Shown: piece by piece, positions 8,234-16,276 of the stretch
Position numbering within the stretch: position 1 is the first letter of the stretch
Layout of the letters: each line of letters starts with the position of its first letter
Source: MWCR01 sp049325475
GTDB taxonomy: Bacteria > Patescibacteriota > Patescibacteriia > 2-12-FULL-60-25
Length of the DNA: 64,000 nt
Reading direction: 5' to 3'
Assembly (NCBI GenBank): GCA_049325475.1
Contig: JBMOLN010000007.1
Location: forward strand, 248,001 to 312,000
The notes under the pieces: model-generated
Seen by the model: the letters and a program-made list of their open reading frames with translations, nothing else
What the model was told of the DNA's origin: nothing
The model's database searches: none
Translations under genes and position numbers: made by a program

Positions 8234-8283
8234 CAAGGGAGAGGGTCGGCGAGTGAAACGAGACGGGGTGAGGGGGAGTGAGG
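8221..8283. repeat. Right flanking repeat of the DUF559 gene, inverted
   Basis: CCTTCTCCCT, loop, AGGGAGAGGGTC, a short variable part, then GGGGTGAGGGGGAGTGAGGG. It is the reverse-complement arrangement of 7790-7844. Its first bases encode the last residues of the nuclease. Confidence 0.8.
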
Positions 8284-8292
8284 GTATCAAAA

Positions 8293-8318
8293 AAACCTTC
8301 TCAACATTGAGAAGGTTT
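8293..8318 (+). terminator. Hairpin terminator after the DUF559 unit
   Basis: AAACCTTCTC ... GAGAAGGTTT perfect 10-bp stem, followed by a weak T tract. Confidence 0.6.
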
Positions 8319-8410
8319 ATTATCTGGCAATCGCCGCCAAGCATGGGTGCGACGATCTGTATCATTTTTCTCATGCCGCGCGATTTGCGTCAAGAAAAAA
8401 CAGTGGATAA

Positions 8411-8435
8411 ACATAAAGACGCGATGCATCGCGTC
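8411..8435 (-). terminator. Terminator of the 8460-10328 gene
   Basis: GACGCGATGCATCGCGTC is a perfect 18-bp palindrome. Read on the minus strand it follows the stop codon and is followed by TTTATGTTT. Confidence 0.6.
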
Positions 8436-8459
8436 TCTGTTAAAATCATTTAATGAACA

Positions 8460-10328
8460 TTAAATGTTTACCGTTGGTCCGGGCTTGTGTTCATTGTCAT
8501 CGTTTTTCTTTTGCCAGGGAATGTTATTCGGCGCAGGTGATTGCGGCGGCGGCGCTTTGGGTTTGATCAACTCTGTTTGCTGATCCGCTTTAATCCAAGG
8601 CATATCATTTTTAATTTTTGGTTCGGGATTTTTATAAGCTTCATCCAAGTCACCCTTTTTAAATTGCTGGTCATCCTTTAGTGCGAAATCTTTTTTCTCA
8701 TCCCCCATCTTTTTTGGAGGAGGAAAGTTCACGGGCGGTTTATATTCTTTTTTCTCCGGTGCTTTGGCAATAGTCTCATCTTTTTTAAGCTCGTCTATCT
8801 TTATTTCGCCTATTCCTGACTTGTCTTTTTCGGTTCTAGCCGGAATGAACGAGGGCGATTCATAAACTCTGGGCATTGCGGAACCGGTCACGGACTTTTT
8901 TTCAAAAGCCGGCGGATCTTGCTTTTCTTTCCAGCGTAAAAAAATTAAAGCAATCACAATCAGCGCAATCAAAATCAGCAATCCGAATAAAATTACCTGC
9001 GACCAGAAAGATAAATTGGGAAAAATGTCTTTAATTTTATTTATTGCTTTTATTGCGATATTCGTTGAGGAGCTCGCAGTTGATTTTTCATTATCAGCAG
9101 CTGACATTGCCTTAATTTGGTCGGCGGTTAAAAACCTCTGATCCCACTCTCCCAGCAATTTTTTATCATTTTCGGATAAATCTTCTCCATAAGGATCTTT
9201 CCCTGCCGGTAAAACAGCCAAGCTGTCATCACCTTTTCGTTCAGCCATCTTTTGTAAAAAATTATAATGATTTTTCAAAACCTCATTCAGCACCGAATCG
9301 CGTTGAGCCTCATTAATCTCTAAAATCTTTTTTAAAGCCGCGCGATACCTGTCGGGTCTTTGCCGCAGGGCAATGCATTCCGCATTATCACCTTCTGCCA
9401 CCCGCCAGCCGTCACTCCATAATTCCAAGGCAGCGGCCAATTGCGCACTCTCGGGCTCTGTTGTGGCAATCACGCCCGTGGTCACCGTATCATACATATC
9501 CAGCCACCAGTCCTTATCCGGCATCAATCTGCCGTTGCAAGGAATCATTTCCAAAAGAGCAGATCTCATAGCCAAGTATGATTTGGCATCGCCGCCCGTT
9601 TTGGCCCAGCGGTCATTTCCGCGTTTATACAAATCCATGGCCGCAACATCAGCATAAATCCATTCAAAATCATTAGCCGCGTCAAAATTCAAATCCTGAA
9701 AGCTCCAAGTCGCCGATCTGCCCGAATATACAAGCGGCATCATGCTCTTATCGTCGGTTTTCCTTAAAGCCACATTCCAGACAGCCGTATCATAAGGAAA
9801 GATGCCCTCCACGCTTCCAACCCCGATCGGTCCCAGCCAACCCGCGCCCGTACTTATCAAGAACGGAAAAAATTGTGATTGCTGCGGTTCTAAAAGTCTG
9901 ATATCCAAAATCGCGTCCGATTCATGCAAAACCGTTAAATCCACTTGCGCCGCTCTAAAACTTCCGTTTTGATTTTTAAATTCTCCGACTGATTTTGCCG
10001 GCACTTCCTGTCCATTTATGTAAATAGCGGATAAGAGCGCAGTTCTTCCGCCCATTTCCGGCAAAGGAATTCCCAAAGACAATGTTTCCGTGTTTCCCGT
10101 ATTATGCAGTCTGTAGGTCGTCTGCACGGGTATCATGTTCTGCTCTTTGCTCTCTGATCCCATCTGGTCAAATCTGTACGACACTCTCATTTCCGCGATT
10201 TGTACCTTGGAATTATATTCCAGTCCCGGTATACCTATCGCTGAATCCAAAGCAGCCGCATTAACATCCAAGCTCGGAACGAGTATGGCACCCATGGCAA
10301 AAACAGCAGTGATTAATTTGGAAAACAT
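8460..10328 (-). CDS. Secreted single-pass membrane protein, about 622 aa
   Basis: I choose the ATG at 10328 (MFSKLITAVFAMGAILVPSLDVNAAA) because it gives a clean signal peptide and has a GATAAA box 7 nt upstream; a TTG five codons earlier is possible. An extracytoplasmic domain of about 430 residues begins with beta-rich sequence (VSYRFDQ, TTYRLHNTGNTETLSLGIPLP). One membrane helix near residue 450 (VILFGLLILIALIVIALIFL) is followed by a Lys/Pro-rich cytoplasmic tail of about 150 residues. No family recognised. The N-terminal domain could be an adhesin or sensor module; this is not shown. Confidence 0.75.
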   Translation of the reverse strand: MFSKLITAVFAMGAILVPSLDVNAAALDSAIGIPGLEYNSKVQIAEMRVSYRFDQMGSESKEQNMIPVQTTYRLHNTGNTETLSLGIPLPEMGGRTALLSAIYINGQEVPAKSVGEFKNQNGSFRAAQVDLTVLHESDAILDIRLLEPQQSQFFPFLISTGAGWLGPIGVGSVEGIFPYDTAVWNVALRKTDDKSMMPLVYSGRSATWSFQDLNFDAANDFEWIYADVAAMDLYKRGNDRWAKTGGDAKSYLAMRSALLEMIPCNGRLMPDKDWWLDMYDTVTTGVIATTEPESAQLAAALELWSDGWRVAEGDNAECIALRQRPDRYRAALKKILEINEAQRDSVLNEVLKNHYNFLQKMAERKGDDSLAVLPAGKDPYGEDLSENDKKLLGEWDQRFLTADQIKAMSAADNEKSTASSSTNIAIKAINKIKDIFPNLSFWSQVILFGLLILIALIVIALIFLRWKEKQDPPAFEKKSVTGSAMPRVYESPSFIPARTEKDKSGIGEIKIDELKKDETIAKAPEKKEYKPPVNFPPPKKMGDEKKDFALKDDQQFKKGDLDEAYKNPEPKIKNDMPWIKADQQTELIKPKAPPPQSPAPNNIPWQKKNDDNEHKPGPTVNI

Positions 10329-10428
10329 ATCATTTTTTATCAAAATATTAACTTTAAACTAACTTTTACAAAAAGAGAGCAAACTGTAAAGTCCCTCTCT
10401 TATATATAATGTATCTTAGCGGTTTTTA

Positions 10429-10632
10429 TTACAAAGGCTTGCTTTCCACGTCCCCATCCGGCCAAAGATCCAAAGCTTTCAGTGTCTGGTCAACAAAATC
10501 CTCGGATTCATCAATATCCATCATTTCATCCAGAATCAGATGGTTAATCATGGCCGCGCGGCACTCGGCTTTTGATTTAAGCTCGCCCTTTTCATCAAAG
10601 CAAAGCTTTTTCAGTTGTTCTTGGTCTGCCAT
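10429..10632 (-). CDS. 67-aa acidic small protein
   Basis: Starts MADQEQLKKLCFDEKG. It has a TATAAT box 9 nt before the ATG (TTGGTA 16 nt further up) and no SD, so it is probably leaderless. Acidic and helical, with two Cys and an LILDEMMDIDESEDF segment. No family recognised; accepted because promoter, start and composition agree. Confidence 0.6.
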   Translation of the reverse strand: MADQEQLKKLCFDEKGELKSKAECRAAMINHLILDEMMDIDESEDFVDQTLKALDLWPDGDVESKPL

Positions 10633-10793
10633 ATTATGCTGATTATAGCATATAATCAGAAATTACCAACCTCCAAAATCCAAGGACACAAACAATAAAC
10701 AAATCTCAACTACCAAATCACACGGGTCATGTTTGTATTTTGAATCTTGATTATTGTAATTTGTTTGTATCTTGTTGGTTGGGATTTATATAT

Positions 10794-11636
10794 TTATTGA
10801 TGTATTAGATATAAAACGTTCGGAACCACCGCCGAAGTCACGTCAACAACCTCGCCGCTGTTTTCATCACTGTAATACAGCCCGGTCGATGTTCCCCCGT
10901 CCAGATTAACCGCGACTCTGAAATCTTCCGGTTGCTCTTGCAGCCACTTAGCCATTTCAAATAAAGATGGCGATCCGCTTTCTGTCACAATAATATACGG
11001 AGTCTCGTCTCCGGCGATAGCCAGCGCCGTCCGCCGCGCGTATTTTTTACTATCCTCGCTGACCTGCGATCTGTGCCCTGCAATTAACACGGGAAAACTT
11101 AAGAAAGCCGTTTCATCTTCCGCGGGTTCGCCTCTGTTATCTGTCGGCAAATGCGCCAAATCCAGTTTCCCGTCATAAATTCTGACCATGCCCGCATAAC
11201 CCAGATTTTCATCTTGGATTTGCGGCCAAACAACCGCTGAAGTCGCATAAGCTATTTGATAAAAACCGGTTGGATTCATATTTTCGTCAAAATAAGAACC
11301 GTTAATCACCAAATCGGCTGTAAGCGCATTTTGCCAGTCCTTAACTGTGCGCGGGGCTTCCGGTTCATTGGCCAAACCCCATCTCCATTCGCTGTTTTCG
11401 ATTTTTGCCAGAATATATTTTACGTTTCGTCCGTCGTCATAAGTCATGATTCTGCGTTCCATAAAATCCGGCAATTGCTGTTCCCGCACTGCTTCGGGCT
11501 CCACAACAGCCGTCGCCGGCTGCGGAAACTGCTTGGGCGCTTCCGAAACTTCGGCCTCACACCCGGCTCCCAGCAATATAATCAATCCCAACATCAACGT
11601 TGTACGTTGTACGAGGTAAGTTGTACGATTTTTCAT
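10794..11636 (-). CDS. Phosphodiester glycosidase (NAGPA-like) domain lipoprotein
   Basis: A signal peptide with lipobox LGAGC anchors the protein outside the membrane. The rest matches the NAGPA/phosphodiester glycosidase family: VINGSYFDENMNPTG, then ARRTALAI, the signature NLDGGTSTGL and the closing VVPNVLYLI. Family members hydrolyse phosphodiester-linked sugars or act in exopolysaccharide processing. The length (280 aa) is normal for the single-domain bacterial form. The codons just after the start (11597-11630) are GTTGTAC-type heptads, so repeat DNA builds part of the signal peptide. Confidence 0.85.
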   Translation of the reverse strand: MKNRTTYLVQRTTLMLGLIILLGAGCEAEVSEAPKQFPQPATAVVEPEAVREQQLPDFMERRIMTYDDGRNVKYILAKIENSEWRWGLANEPEAPRTVKDWQNALTADLVINGSYFDENMNPTGFYQIAYATSAVVWPQIQDENLGYAGMVRIYDGKLDLAHLPTDNRGEPAEDETAFLSFPVLIAGHRSQVSEDSKKYARRTALAIAGDETPYIIVTESGSPSLFEMAKWLQEQPEDFRVAVNLDGGTSTGLYYSDENSGEVVDVTSAVVPNVLYLIHQ

Positions 11637-11737
11637 AGAGCCTATAGCTTAACTTAATTGGTGCAAAAAGCAAAATAATATTTCCAGTAGAAATTTTGAT
11701 ATACTCATCTTTGCGTGTTTTTTAAATATACAGAGTC

Positions 11738-11766
11738 TTGACAAAAAGAATTATTTTTGTTAATCT
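11738..11766 (+). promoter_or_regulatory. Promoter of the 11789 gene
   Basis: TTGACA, 17-nt spacer, TAATCT. The SD and ATG follow within 25 nt, so an upstream TTG start inside the -35 box is not real. Confidence 0.75.
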
Positions 11767-11788
11767 TGAATATTCAAGGAGGGCAGAC

Positions 11789-12187
11789 ATGGAAAAAAGA
11801 GGTATTAAGCCAAAATTAAAACAAAAAACGGAACAGTCTGGCGATTTAATCTCATCGCTTTTTCCAAAAACCAGGGCATTGCTCGAGAACGATCCGGTTA
11901 AAAATGATTTGGTTTTAAATTTGGAAGGAGCCCGGGCGTTATGCGAATACAGATCAATTACAGATTATCTGTTGTGCGCCATATTCCCCAATCTCCGGCG
12001 TTTCTGCTTAGCGTATTACCGTCACGGTAAACCGCCTCTAACGGAGTTTCTGCTCCCGGGAGAAACGGATATCTTGGATGAAGCCATGGTCTTTGCGATT
12101 GAAGCGCTCTTTGATTCAAGTCAGCGGGGCCGGCGTATGAACGCCAGGCAGCTGCGGATGTATCTGCAAAAATCTTCCGGCAAATAA
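11789..12187 (+). CDS. 132-aa orphan protein
   Basis: SD AAGGAGGG lies 5-7 nt before the ATG. The protein begins with a Lys-rich segment (KPKLKQKTEQSGD) and continues as helices with LLCAIFPNLRRFCLAYYRHG and an ATP-unrelated acidic middle (LPGETDILDEAM), ending basic. No signal peptide. Monocistronic with its own strong promoter. No family recognised. Confidence 0.7.
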   Translation: MEKRGIKPKLKQKTEQSGDLISSLFPKTRALLENDPVKNDLVLNLEGARALCEYRSITDYLLCAIFPNLRRFCLAYYRHGKPPLTEFLLPGETDILDEAMVFAIEALFDSSQRGRRMNARQLRMYLQKSSGK

Positions 12188-12239
12188 GCCGGTTTTTAAT
12201 TGACTGCATTTCAAAAAGAGTTTAGTATTCCATATTATT

Positions 12240-12329
12240 GGAGAGATGCCAGAGTGGTCGAATGGGCCGCACTCGAAATGCGGTGTACCTTTACGGGTAC
12301 CTAGGGTTCGAATCCCTATCTCTCCGCCA
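12240..12329 (+). tRNA. tRNA-Ser (CGA)
   Basis: Class II tRNA. Acceptor GGAGAGA pairs with TCTCTCC, anticodon stem CCGCA/TGCGG with loop CTCGAAA (anticodon CGA), long variable arm, T-arm GGTTCGAATCC and encoded CCA. Confidence 0.95.
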
Positions 12330-12363
12330 TCGCGTTTAATCGCGTAGAACGCGACTCGCGCGA
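12326..12363 (+). other. Structured element beginning at the tRNA-Ser CCA end
   Basis: 38 nt that match 56371-56408 (minus strand) at 34 positions. An outer stem TCGCG/CGCGA encloses TTTAA and an inner hairpin TCGCGT-AGA-ACGCGA; in the other copy the inner stem is TCACGT-AAA-ACGTGA, so one base pair has changed on both sides. Confidence 0.65.
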
Positions 12364-12378
12364 ATATACAAGCAGAGG

Positions 12379-12400
12379 GCGACGTTAAACGTCGCTTTTT
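12379..12400 (+). terminator. Terminator of tRNA-Ser
   Basis: GCGACGTT-A-AACGTCGC perfect 8-bp stem followed by T5. Confidence 0.8.
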
Positions 12401-12442
12401 GCATTAGCTCCAATTTTCAATTTAGGCTATACTGTTTATACT

Positions 12443-12742
12443 ATGCAGCCCCAAAATCAGCCTGTTGGCAACGAGGTGTTAAAAACATCTCAAGATACCA
12501 AGAAGCTTTGTATCATTTTTATTATAATCAACCTCGTGATTTTTATCGGCGCCGGAGTTATGTTTTTTTACTACACGCGCAGTCAAAGCGGTGTTGACCT
12601 GACTCCGGTTGAGGTCAAAGTCAAATCAAACGCCGAGGATCTGGTGGAAAAAATGGAACCTTTCCCCGCACCGGCCGCCGAACCCGAAGCTTCAACCTCA
12701 ACCATAATGGAAGAACCGGCCATGGCAACCTCGACTCAATAA
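12443..12742 (+). CDS. 99-aa single-pass membrane protein
   Basis: A short polar N-terminus, one membrane helix (about 24-45, IIFIIINLVIFIGAGVMFF), then an acidic and Pro/Ala/Thr-rich outside tail. A TATACT box lies 9 nt before the ATG with no SD, so the mRNA is likely leaderless. No family recognised. Confidence 0.65.
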   Translation: MQPQNQPVGNEVLKTSQDTKKLCIIFIIINLVIFIGAGVMFFYYTRSQSGVDLTPVEVKVKSNAEDLVEKMEPFPAPAAEPEASTSTIMEEPAMATSTQ

Positions 12743-12774
12743 TAAATAACCGGAAATCGCAACAGCGGTTTCTT

Positions 12775-13872
12775 TTATTTGTTTTCAGCAAGATTCGTAA
12801 TTTGGTTTGCCATATTCATTTCCTTGGCAATCTCTTTAAATTCGTCTGATTCAATTTCATACTTGGGAAAGTGAACATTCCCCTCGCTGGCCGTCCAGCT
12901 AAGACCCGCATCCCTGCATCCTATGGCAACAGTCTTGCCTTCTAGATTGAGAACAATCGCCGGTCCGTGCCGTTTAACAACCTTCCAATCACAAGCGAGT
13001 TTTTCGATGGCGCCAATCGGAATCCGGTTTTTTTCCTGACCGGATTTAAGGTCGCTTATGGTTAACTCTGTTTCGCCGATTTTTAATCTTGCTCCTTTGC
13101 GTTTTGTGATAAAACTGCCGATTATCACAATCAAGAAAATAAATCCATAAATACTCCCCATAAAAATCGGTACTGCCGTCCTCTCGTCCAGCCCAGAATT
13201 GAATACAAAATACCCCAATAAACTTAACAATCCCGCTCCCAGATAAAAAATCACCATAATCACCAAAGTCTGCAGTCCGTTCCGTGCTCCCTGCAAGTCA
13301 AAAACCCGCTCACGAATCGGATCACGACCGGTTTTCATCTTTGCTAAAATCAAATCAGCAAGTTCTTTCGATTTATTCGGATCATTCAGTCCGTAATCAA
13401 AGACAGAATCGGGGTTGATATTGTATTTGTCGCTATCATGGTTTACACCAAAACAAGCGATGCTGATCGGCCCGCTTCCGTTGTTCAAATAAAAAATACT
13501 GCCCACGGCCCCGGCATATTTTATGTTCCATTTGCCCATGCGAATATCCGCAGAGCGCAAATCAATTTCGTAATTATCAAATCTCAAAATATCACCATTG
13601 ATGGTCAGCGTCTTTCTGGTTCCCAAGGAATACGCAACCAGTAAAAAAATAATCAAACCCATCAAACCCGCCGGAGCCAGCCAAAAATAAACCGCCAAGT
13701 TGGCCGCATAAACCTCGAATTGATTTAAAAGCTCGGCATCGCCCATCATGCCCGAATAGACAGCGGTCCCAACTCCGGCCAAGGCACTAAATAGTATTAA
13801 ACCAAAAACCAGCCAAGTGATCGCAGTAGCGCTTTTCCGTCTCTTATAAATCACTGCTTCAAAATCGTTCAT
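12775..13872 (-). CDS. 365-aa membrane protein with PH-like soluble segments
   Basis: The ATG at 13872 is preferred over a TTG five codons earlier. Two membrane helices lie near residues 17-37 and 60-85, two more near 215-265. Between and after them are soluble segments (RKTLTINGDILRFDNYEIDLRSADI; ARLKIGETELTISDLKSGQE) whose strand pattern resembles bacterial PH-like domains. The C-terminus is hydrophilic. No exact family assigned. Confidence 0.65.
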   Translation of the reverse strand: MNDFEAVIYKRRKSATAITWLVFGLILFSALAGVGTAVYSGMMGDAELLNQFEVYAANLAVYFWLAPAGLMGLIIFLLVAYSLGTRKTLTINGDILRFDNYEIDLRSADIRMGKWNIKYAGAVGSIFYLNNGSGPISIACFGVNHDSDKYNINPDSVFDYGLNDPNKSKELADLILAKMKTGRDPIRERVFDLQGARNGLQTLVIMVIFYLGAGLLSLLGYFVFNSGLDERTAVPIFMGSIYGFIFLIVIIGSFITKRKGARLKIGETELTISDLKSGQEKNRIPIGAIEKLACDWKVVKRHGPAIVLNLEGKTVAIGCRDAGLSWTASEGNVHFPKYEIESDEFKEIAKEMNMANQITNLAENK

Positions 13873-13926
13873 AACATTTATCGTCAATCCGTATTCCGGT
13901 TTATCCGTTTATAACGAGTTGACTCT

Positions 13927-13958
13927 GGACCACTGGTTAACGGGACCACTGGTTAACG
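13927..13958. repeat. Perfect 16-bp tandem duplication
   Basis: GGACCACTGGTTAACG occurs twice with no gap. The preceding bases (CCGTATTCCGG, GAGTTGACTCTGGA) are echoed near 38011-38035. Confidence 0.85.
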
Positions 13959-14012
13959 TGTTCAGTTTAATCCCCGTCACTCAAGTGTGCAAGAAATGGT
14001 ATAATGGTTGCA

Positions 14013-15224
14013 ATGACAAACCAAAATAAAAAAATGATCTATCTTTTGGTCGGTTTGAATGTCTTAAACTACGCCGACCGCTTTATCATATCCGCTGTAG
14101 CGCCATCGATCCAAAATGATCTGGGCTTTACCGATAGCCAGCTGGGCTTGATCGGCACGGCCTTTCTTTGGGGTTTTGTGCTGGCAACGCCATTTGTCGG
14201 TGCTCTGTTGCGCCGCTTTAGTCCGCAAATTGTCTTGGCTTTTGCCGTAATGGCCTGGTCTGGTGCAACAGCCGCTACCGGCATAGTTCGGCTTTTATTA
14301 TCCATGCTCGCTCTGCGCGCCGTCATAGGTATTGGTCAGGCTGTTTTTTCCACGGCCAGTCTGCCGATCATAGAAGCCATGGCTGCAAAATCATGGAAGA
14401 ACACTGCCATCACCATGTACAACGCGGCCATGCCCATAGGCATAGCTTTGGGATTCATAGCCGGGGGTTATCTTGATCTTGCAATCGGCTGGCAAATGGG
14501 TTTTGTCGCAGTTGGTATTTTTGGTATACCCGTGGCTTTGCTTTTACATTGCTGTCCAATCAAACCCGTCTTCAATGCTAACCGGCCGCGTTATGGCAAA
14601 AGCCGTATTCTATCTTTACGTTATTATCCAAACTACCTAATAACCCTCCTGGGTAATATTTTACAAATTTTTGCCATTGCGGGTTTTGCCTTTTGGGCGC
14701 CTGTATATTTTTCCCGCAGCCTCAATTATCCTGCGGCCGAGGGTAGTATGATTTTTGGGATTATCTTTATCTGCACGGGAGCAGTCGGAACATTGTTCGG
14801 CGGCTGGCTAATAAATCGTTTTGCAAAAAATCAGGACCGCCAAACTTTAATGAAAATCATTGTATATTTAATGATTCCGGCCTCCATGGGAGCGTTCATC
14901 GCTATTGCCGTATCACAGGCATTGTGGTTTTTTATCGCTATGGCCGTGGTGCAGTTCTTGCTGTTTGCAACTTACACGCCATTTAGCCTCGCGTTTTTTC
15001 AAACCGTACCCAAAGATCTGAAAAACACAGCCTATGGCGTCAATATGTTTTTAGGCCGTTTGGCGGGTGATATGTTCGGCATCTGGTTTATTGGCTTCTT
15101 GTCCACTCTGATTGGGGGATTGTCTCTTGCTATGTATATCTTGCCTTTCACTCTCGTCCTTGCCACAATCATCTGGTACATATCTTCTAAAACTTCAAAC
15201 TTAAAACTAAAAACTGTAAATTAG
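14013..15224 (+). CDS. MFS transporter, about 403 aa
   Basis: Twelve predicted membrane helices with major facilitator features: LNYADRFIISAVAPSIQNDL in helix 1, DSQLGLIGTAFLWGF in helix 2 and an arginine-rich loop (ALLRRFSPQ) between helices 2 and 3. The N-terminal pattern is close to the anion:cation symporter/spinster-like branch; the substrate cannot be read. ATG 14004 overlaps a TATAAT box at 14000-14005, while ATG 14013 lies 7 nt after it, which favours a leaderless start at 14013. Confidence 0.85.
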   Translation: MTNQNKKMIYLLVGLNVLNYADRFIISAVAPSIQNDLGFTDSQLGLIGTAFLWGFVLATPFVGALLRRFSPQIVLAFAVMAWSGATAATGIVRLLLSMLALRAVIGIGQAVFSTASLPIIEAMAAKSWKNTAITMYNAAMPIGIALGFIAGGYLDLAIGWQMGFVAVGIFGIPVALLLHCCPIKPVFNANRPRYGKSRILSLRYYPNYLITLLGNILQIFAIAGFAFWAPVYFSRSLNYPAAEGSMIFGIIFICTGAVGTLFGGWLINRFAKNQDRQTLMKIIVYLMIPASMGAFIAIAVSQALWFFIAMAVVQFLLFATYTPFSLAFFQTVPKDLKNTAYGVNMFLGRLAGDMFGIWFIGFLSTLIGGLSLAMYILPFTLVLATIIWYISSKTSNLKLKTVN

Positions 15225-15420
15225 CATCTAGCATCTAACAACTAGCAACTAGCAGCTAACATCGTGTATCGCGCATCGTGTATCGTCGAGCTGAGTCGCG
15301 TTTAGCGCGATGAGCTCGATCCTTTATCGCCTGACGCTTCACGTTATACGTTTCGAGTTTCGCTAACAGAGTTCTAGAGTTTAGAATCTGGCCACTGGCC
15401 ACTGACCCCTGATCCCTTAA
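15225..15420. repeat. 7-bp periodic arrays filling the intergenic gap
   Basis: GCATCTA/ACAACTA/GCAACTA units (15228-15258), CATCGTG/TATCGCG units (15261-15290) and GGCCACT/GACCCCT/GATCCCT units (15389-15418) in register. No gene seen. Confidence 0.75.
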
Positions 15421-15423
15421 GTT

Positions 15424-15756
15424 ATGAAAATCACCGACGCTCAAAAAAAGGTAAAAGATTTTGCCAAACGCAATCACTGGAAAGACGTTCCCAATATTGA
15501 TAAATTCGATCACATTCATGAAGAGCTGATTGAGATGTCGCAATATTTGCGGTACAAATCCGAACGTGAACGCATCAAATACGTCAAAGACAATCAAGAT
15601 TATTTTACAAAAGAAATGGGAGATCTTTTGTTCGGCATCTGCCGGCTTGCCAATCAACTCAATGTGGATCTTGAAGCAGGATTTGAACTCACTGTTGCCA
15701 AAGCCTTGAAAAAATACAAACCCGGCAAAGAAGGCAATAAACCTTGGCAAAAATAA
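15424..15756 (+). CDS. MazG-like nucleotide pyrophosphohydrolase
   Basis: 110 aa, the usual size of single-domain MazG-like proteins. The metal-binding pattern is visible as HEELIEMSQYLRY followed by KEMGDLLFGICRLANQLNVD, that is EExxE-type and ExxD motifs on two helices. Such enzymes hydrolyse nucleoside triphosphates to monophosphates and pyrophosphate, often as house-cleaning. Start ATG 15424 directly follows a 7-bp array and has no clear SD. Confidence 0.8.
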   Translation: MKITDAQKKVKDFAKRNHWKDVPNIDKFDHIHEELIEMSQYLRYKSERERIKYVKDNQDYFTKEMGDLLFGICRLANQLNVDLEAGFELTVAKALKKYKPGKEGNKPWQK

Positions 15757-15782
15757 TCGCTCAATCCGGCCTGGCCGGATGA

Positions 15783-15807
15783 CCCCCTTAACCAAGGGGG
15801 TGTTTTT
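15783..15807 (+). terminator. Terminator of the MazG-like gene
   Basis: CCCCCTT-AACC-AAGGGGG then TGTTTTT; an ATCCGGCC/GGCCGGAT palindrome lies just before it. Confidence 0.8.
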
Positions 15808-15940
15808 AACAGCAAATAAAATTATAATCCTGAATAATCCTGTTTATCATGAAAATCGTGTTACAAAAAAAGACCGACTAATGTCGGTAAGAGAGAAAGA
15901 AATTTGATTAACGGAGTTTTACTTCAGCCTGAGCACCCTT

Positions 15941-15984
15941 CTCTTGCTCGCGGGAGAAGGGTTGGGGATGAGGGGAGGGGGGGG
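15941..15984. repeat. C/T-rich interspersed repeat
   Basis: CCCTTCTCTTGCTCGCGGG, AGAAGGG and a G-rich tail. It ends at the stop of the 64-aa gene. Confidence 0.6.
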
Positions 15985-16179
15985 CTAGCGGTAGCGTTTC
16001 GAGATTCTTTGAGCGCGGTCATGCGCCTCTTGTCTGCTTGTCATGCATTGAGGATCTAAGAACTCGGTAACAATAATTATTGCCTTTGTCAGCAGTGATT
16101 CCGGCACATCGTCCGTGAAGAATCTTACGGCGCGGCAACTCTCTCCCTCGGCAAATACCGCAGTATGAATTTTTTTCAC
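15985..16179 (-). CDS. 64-aa orphan protein, GTG start
   Basis: An AAGGAG SD lies 7 nt before the GTG. The promoter at 16207-16235 is TTGACC-N17-TATAAA. The protein (MKKIHTAVFAEGESCRAVRF) is short, mixed charge, with a hydrophobic middle (LLTKAIIIVTEFLD) and a basic C-terminus. No family recognised; the agreement of promoter, SD and start makes it a credible gene. Confidence 0.7.
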   Translation of the reverse strand: MKKIHTAVFAEGESCRAVRFFTDDVPESLLTKAIIIVTEFLDPQCMTSRQEAHDRAQRISKRYR

Positions 16180-16206
16180 GCAAGATCTCCTTTTTGTGAG
16201 GATATT

Positions 16207-16235
16207 TTTATATCATGCATTATTGGGCGGGTCAA
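16207..16235 (-). promoter_or_regulatory. Promoter of the 64-aa gene
   Basis: Minus strand: TTGACC, 17-nt spacer, TATAAA. Confidence 0.7.
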
Positions 16236-16276
16236 GAGCTTTGCTTTGCTCCGCGCATCGGCTATTATTTAGCAAT

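Noticed and set aside
8253..8453. 66-aa frame between the DUF559 repeat and the 8460 gene
   Set aside because: It lies in repeat and two hairpins, has no SD or promoter of its own and an unconvincing composition.
15225..15420. CRISPR array
   Set aside because: The repeats are 7 bp, adjacent and degenerate. There is no constant repeat of 23-37 bp, no unique spacers, and no cas gene in the window.
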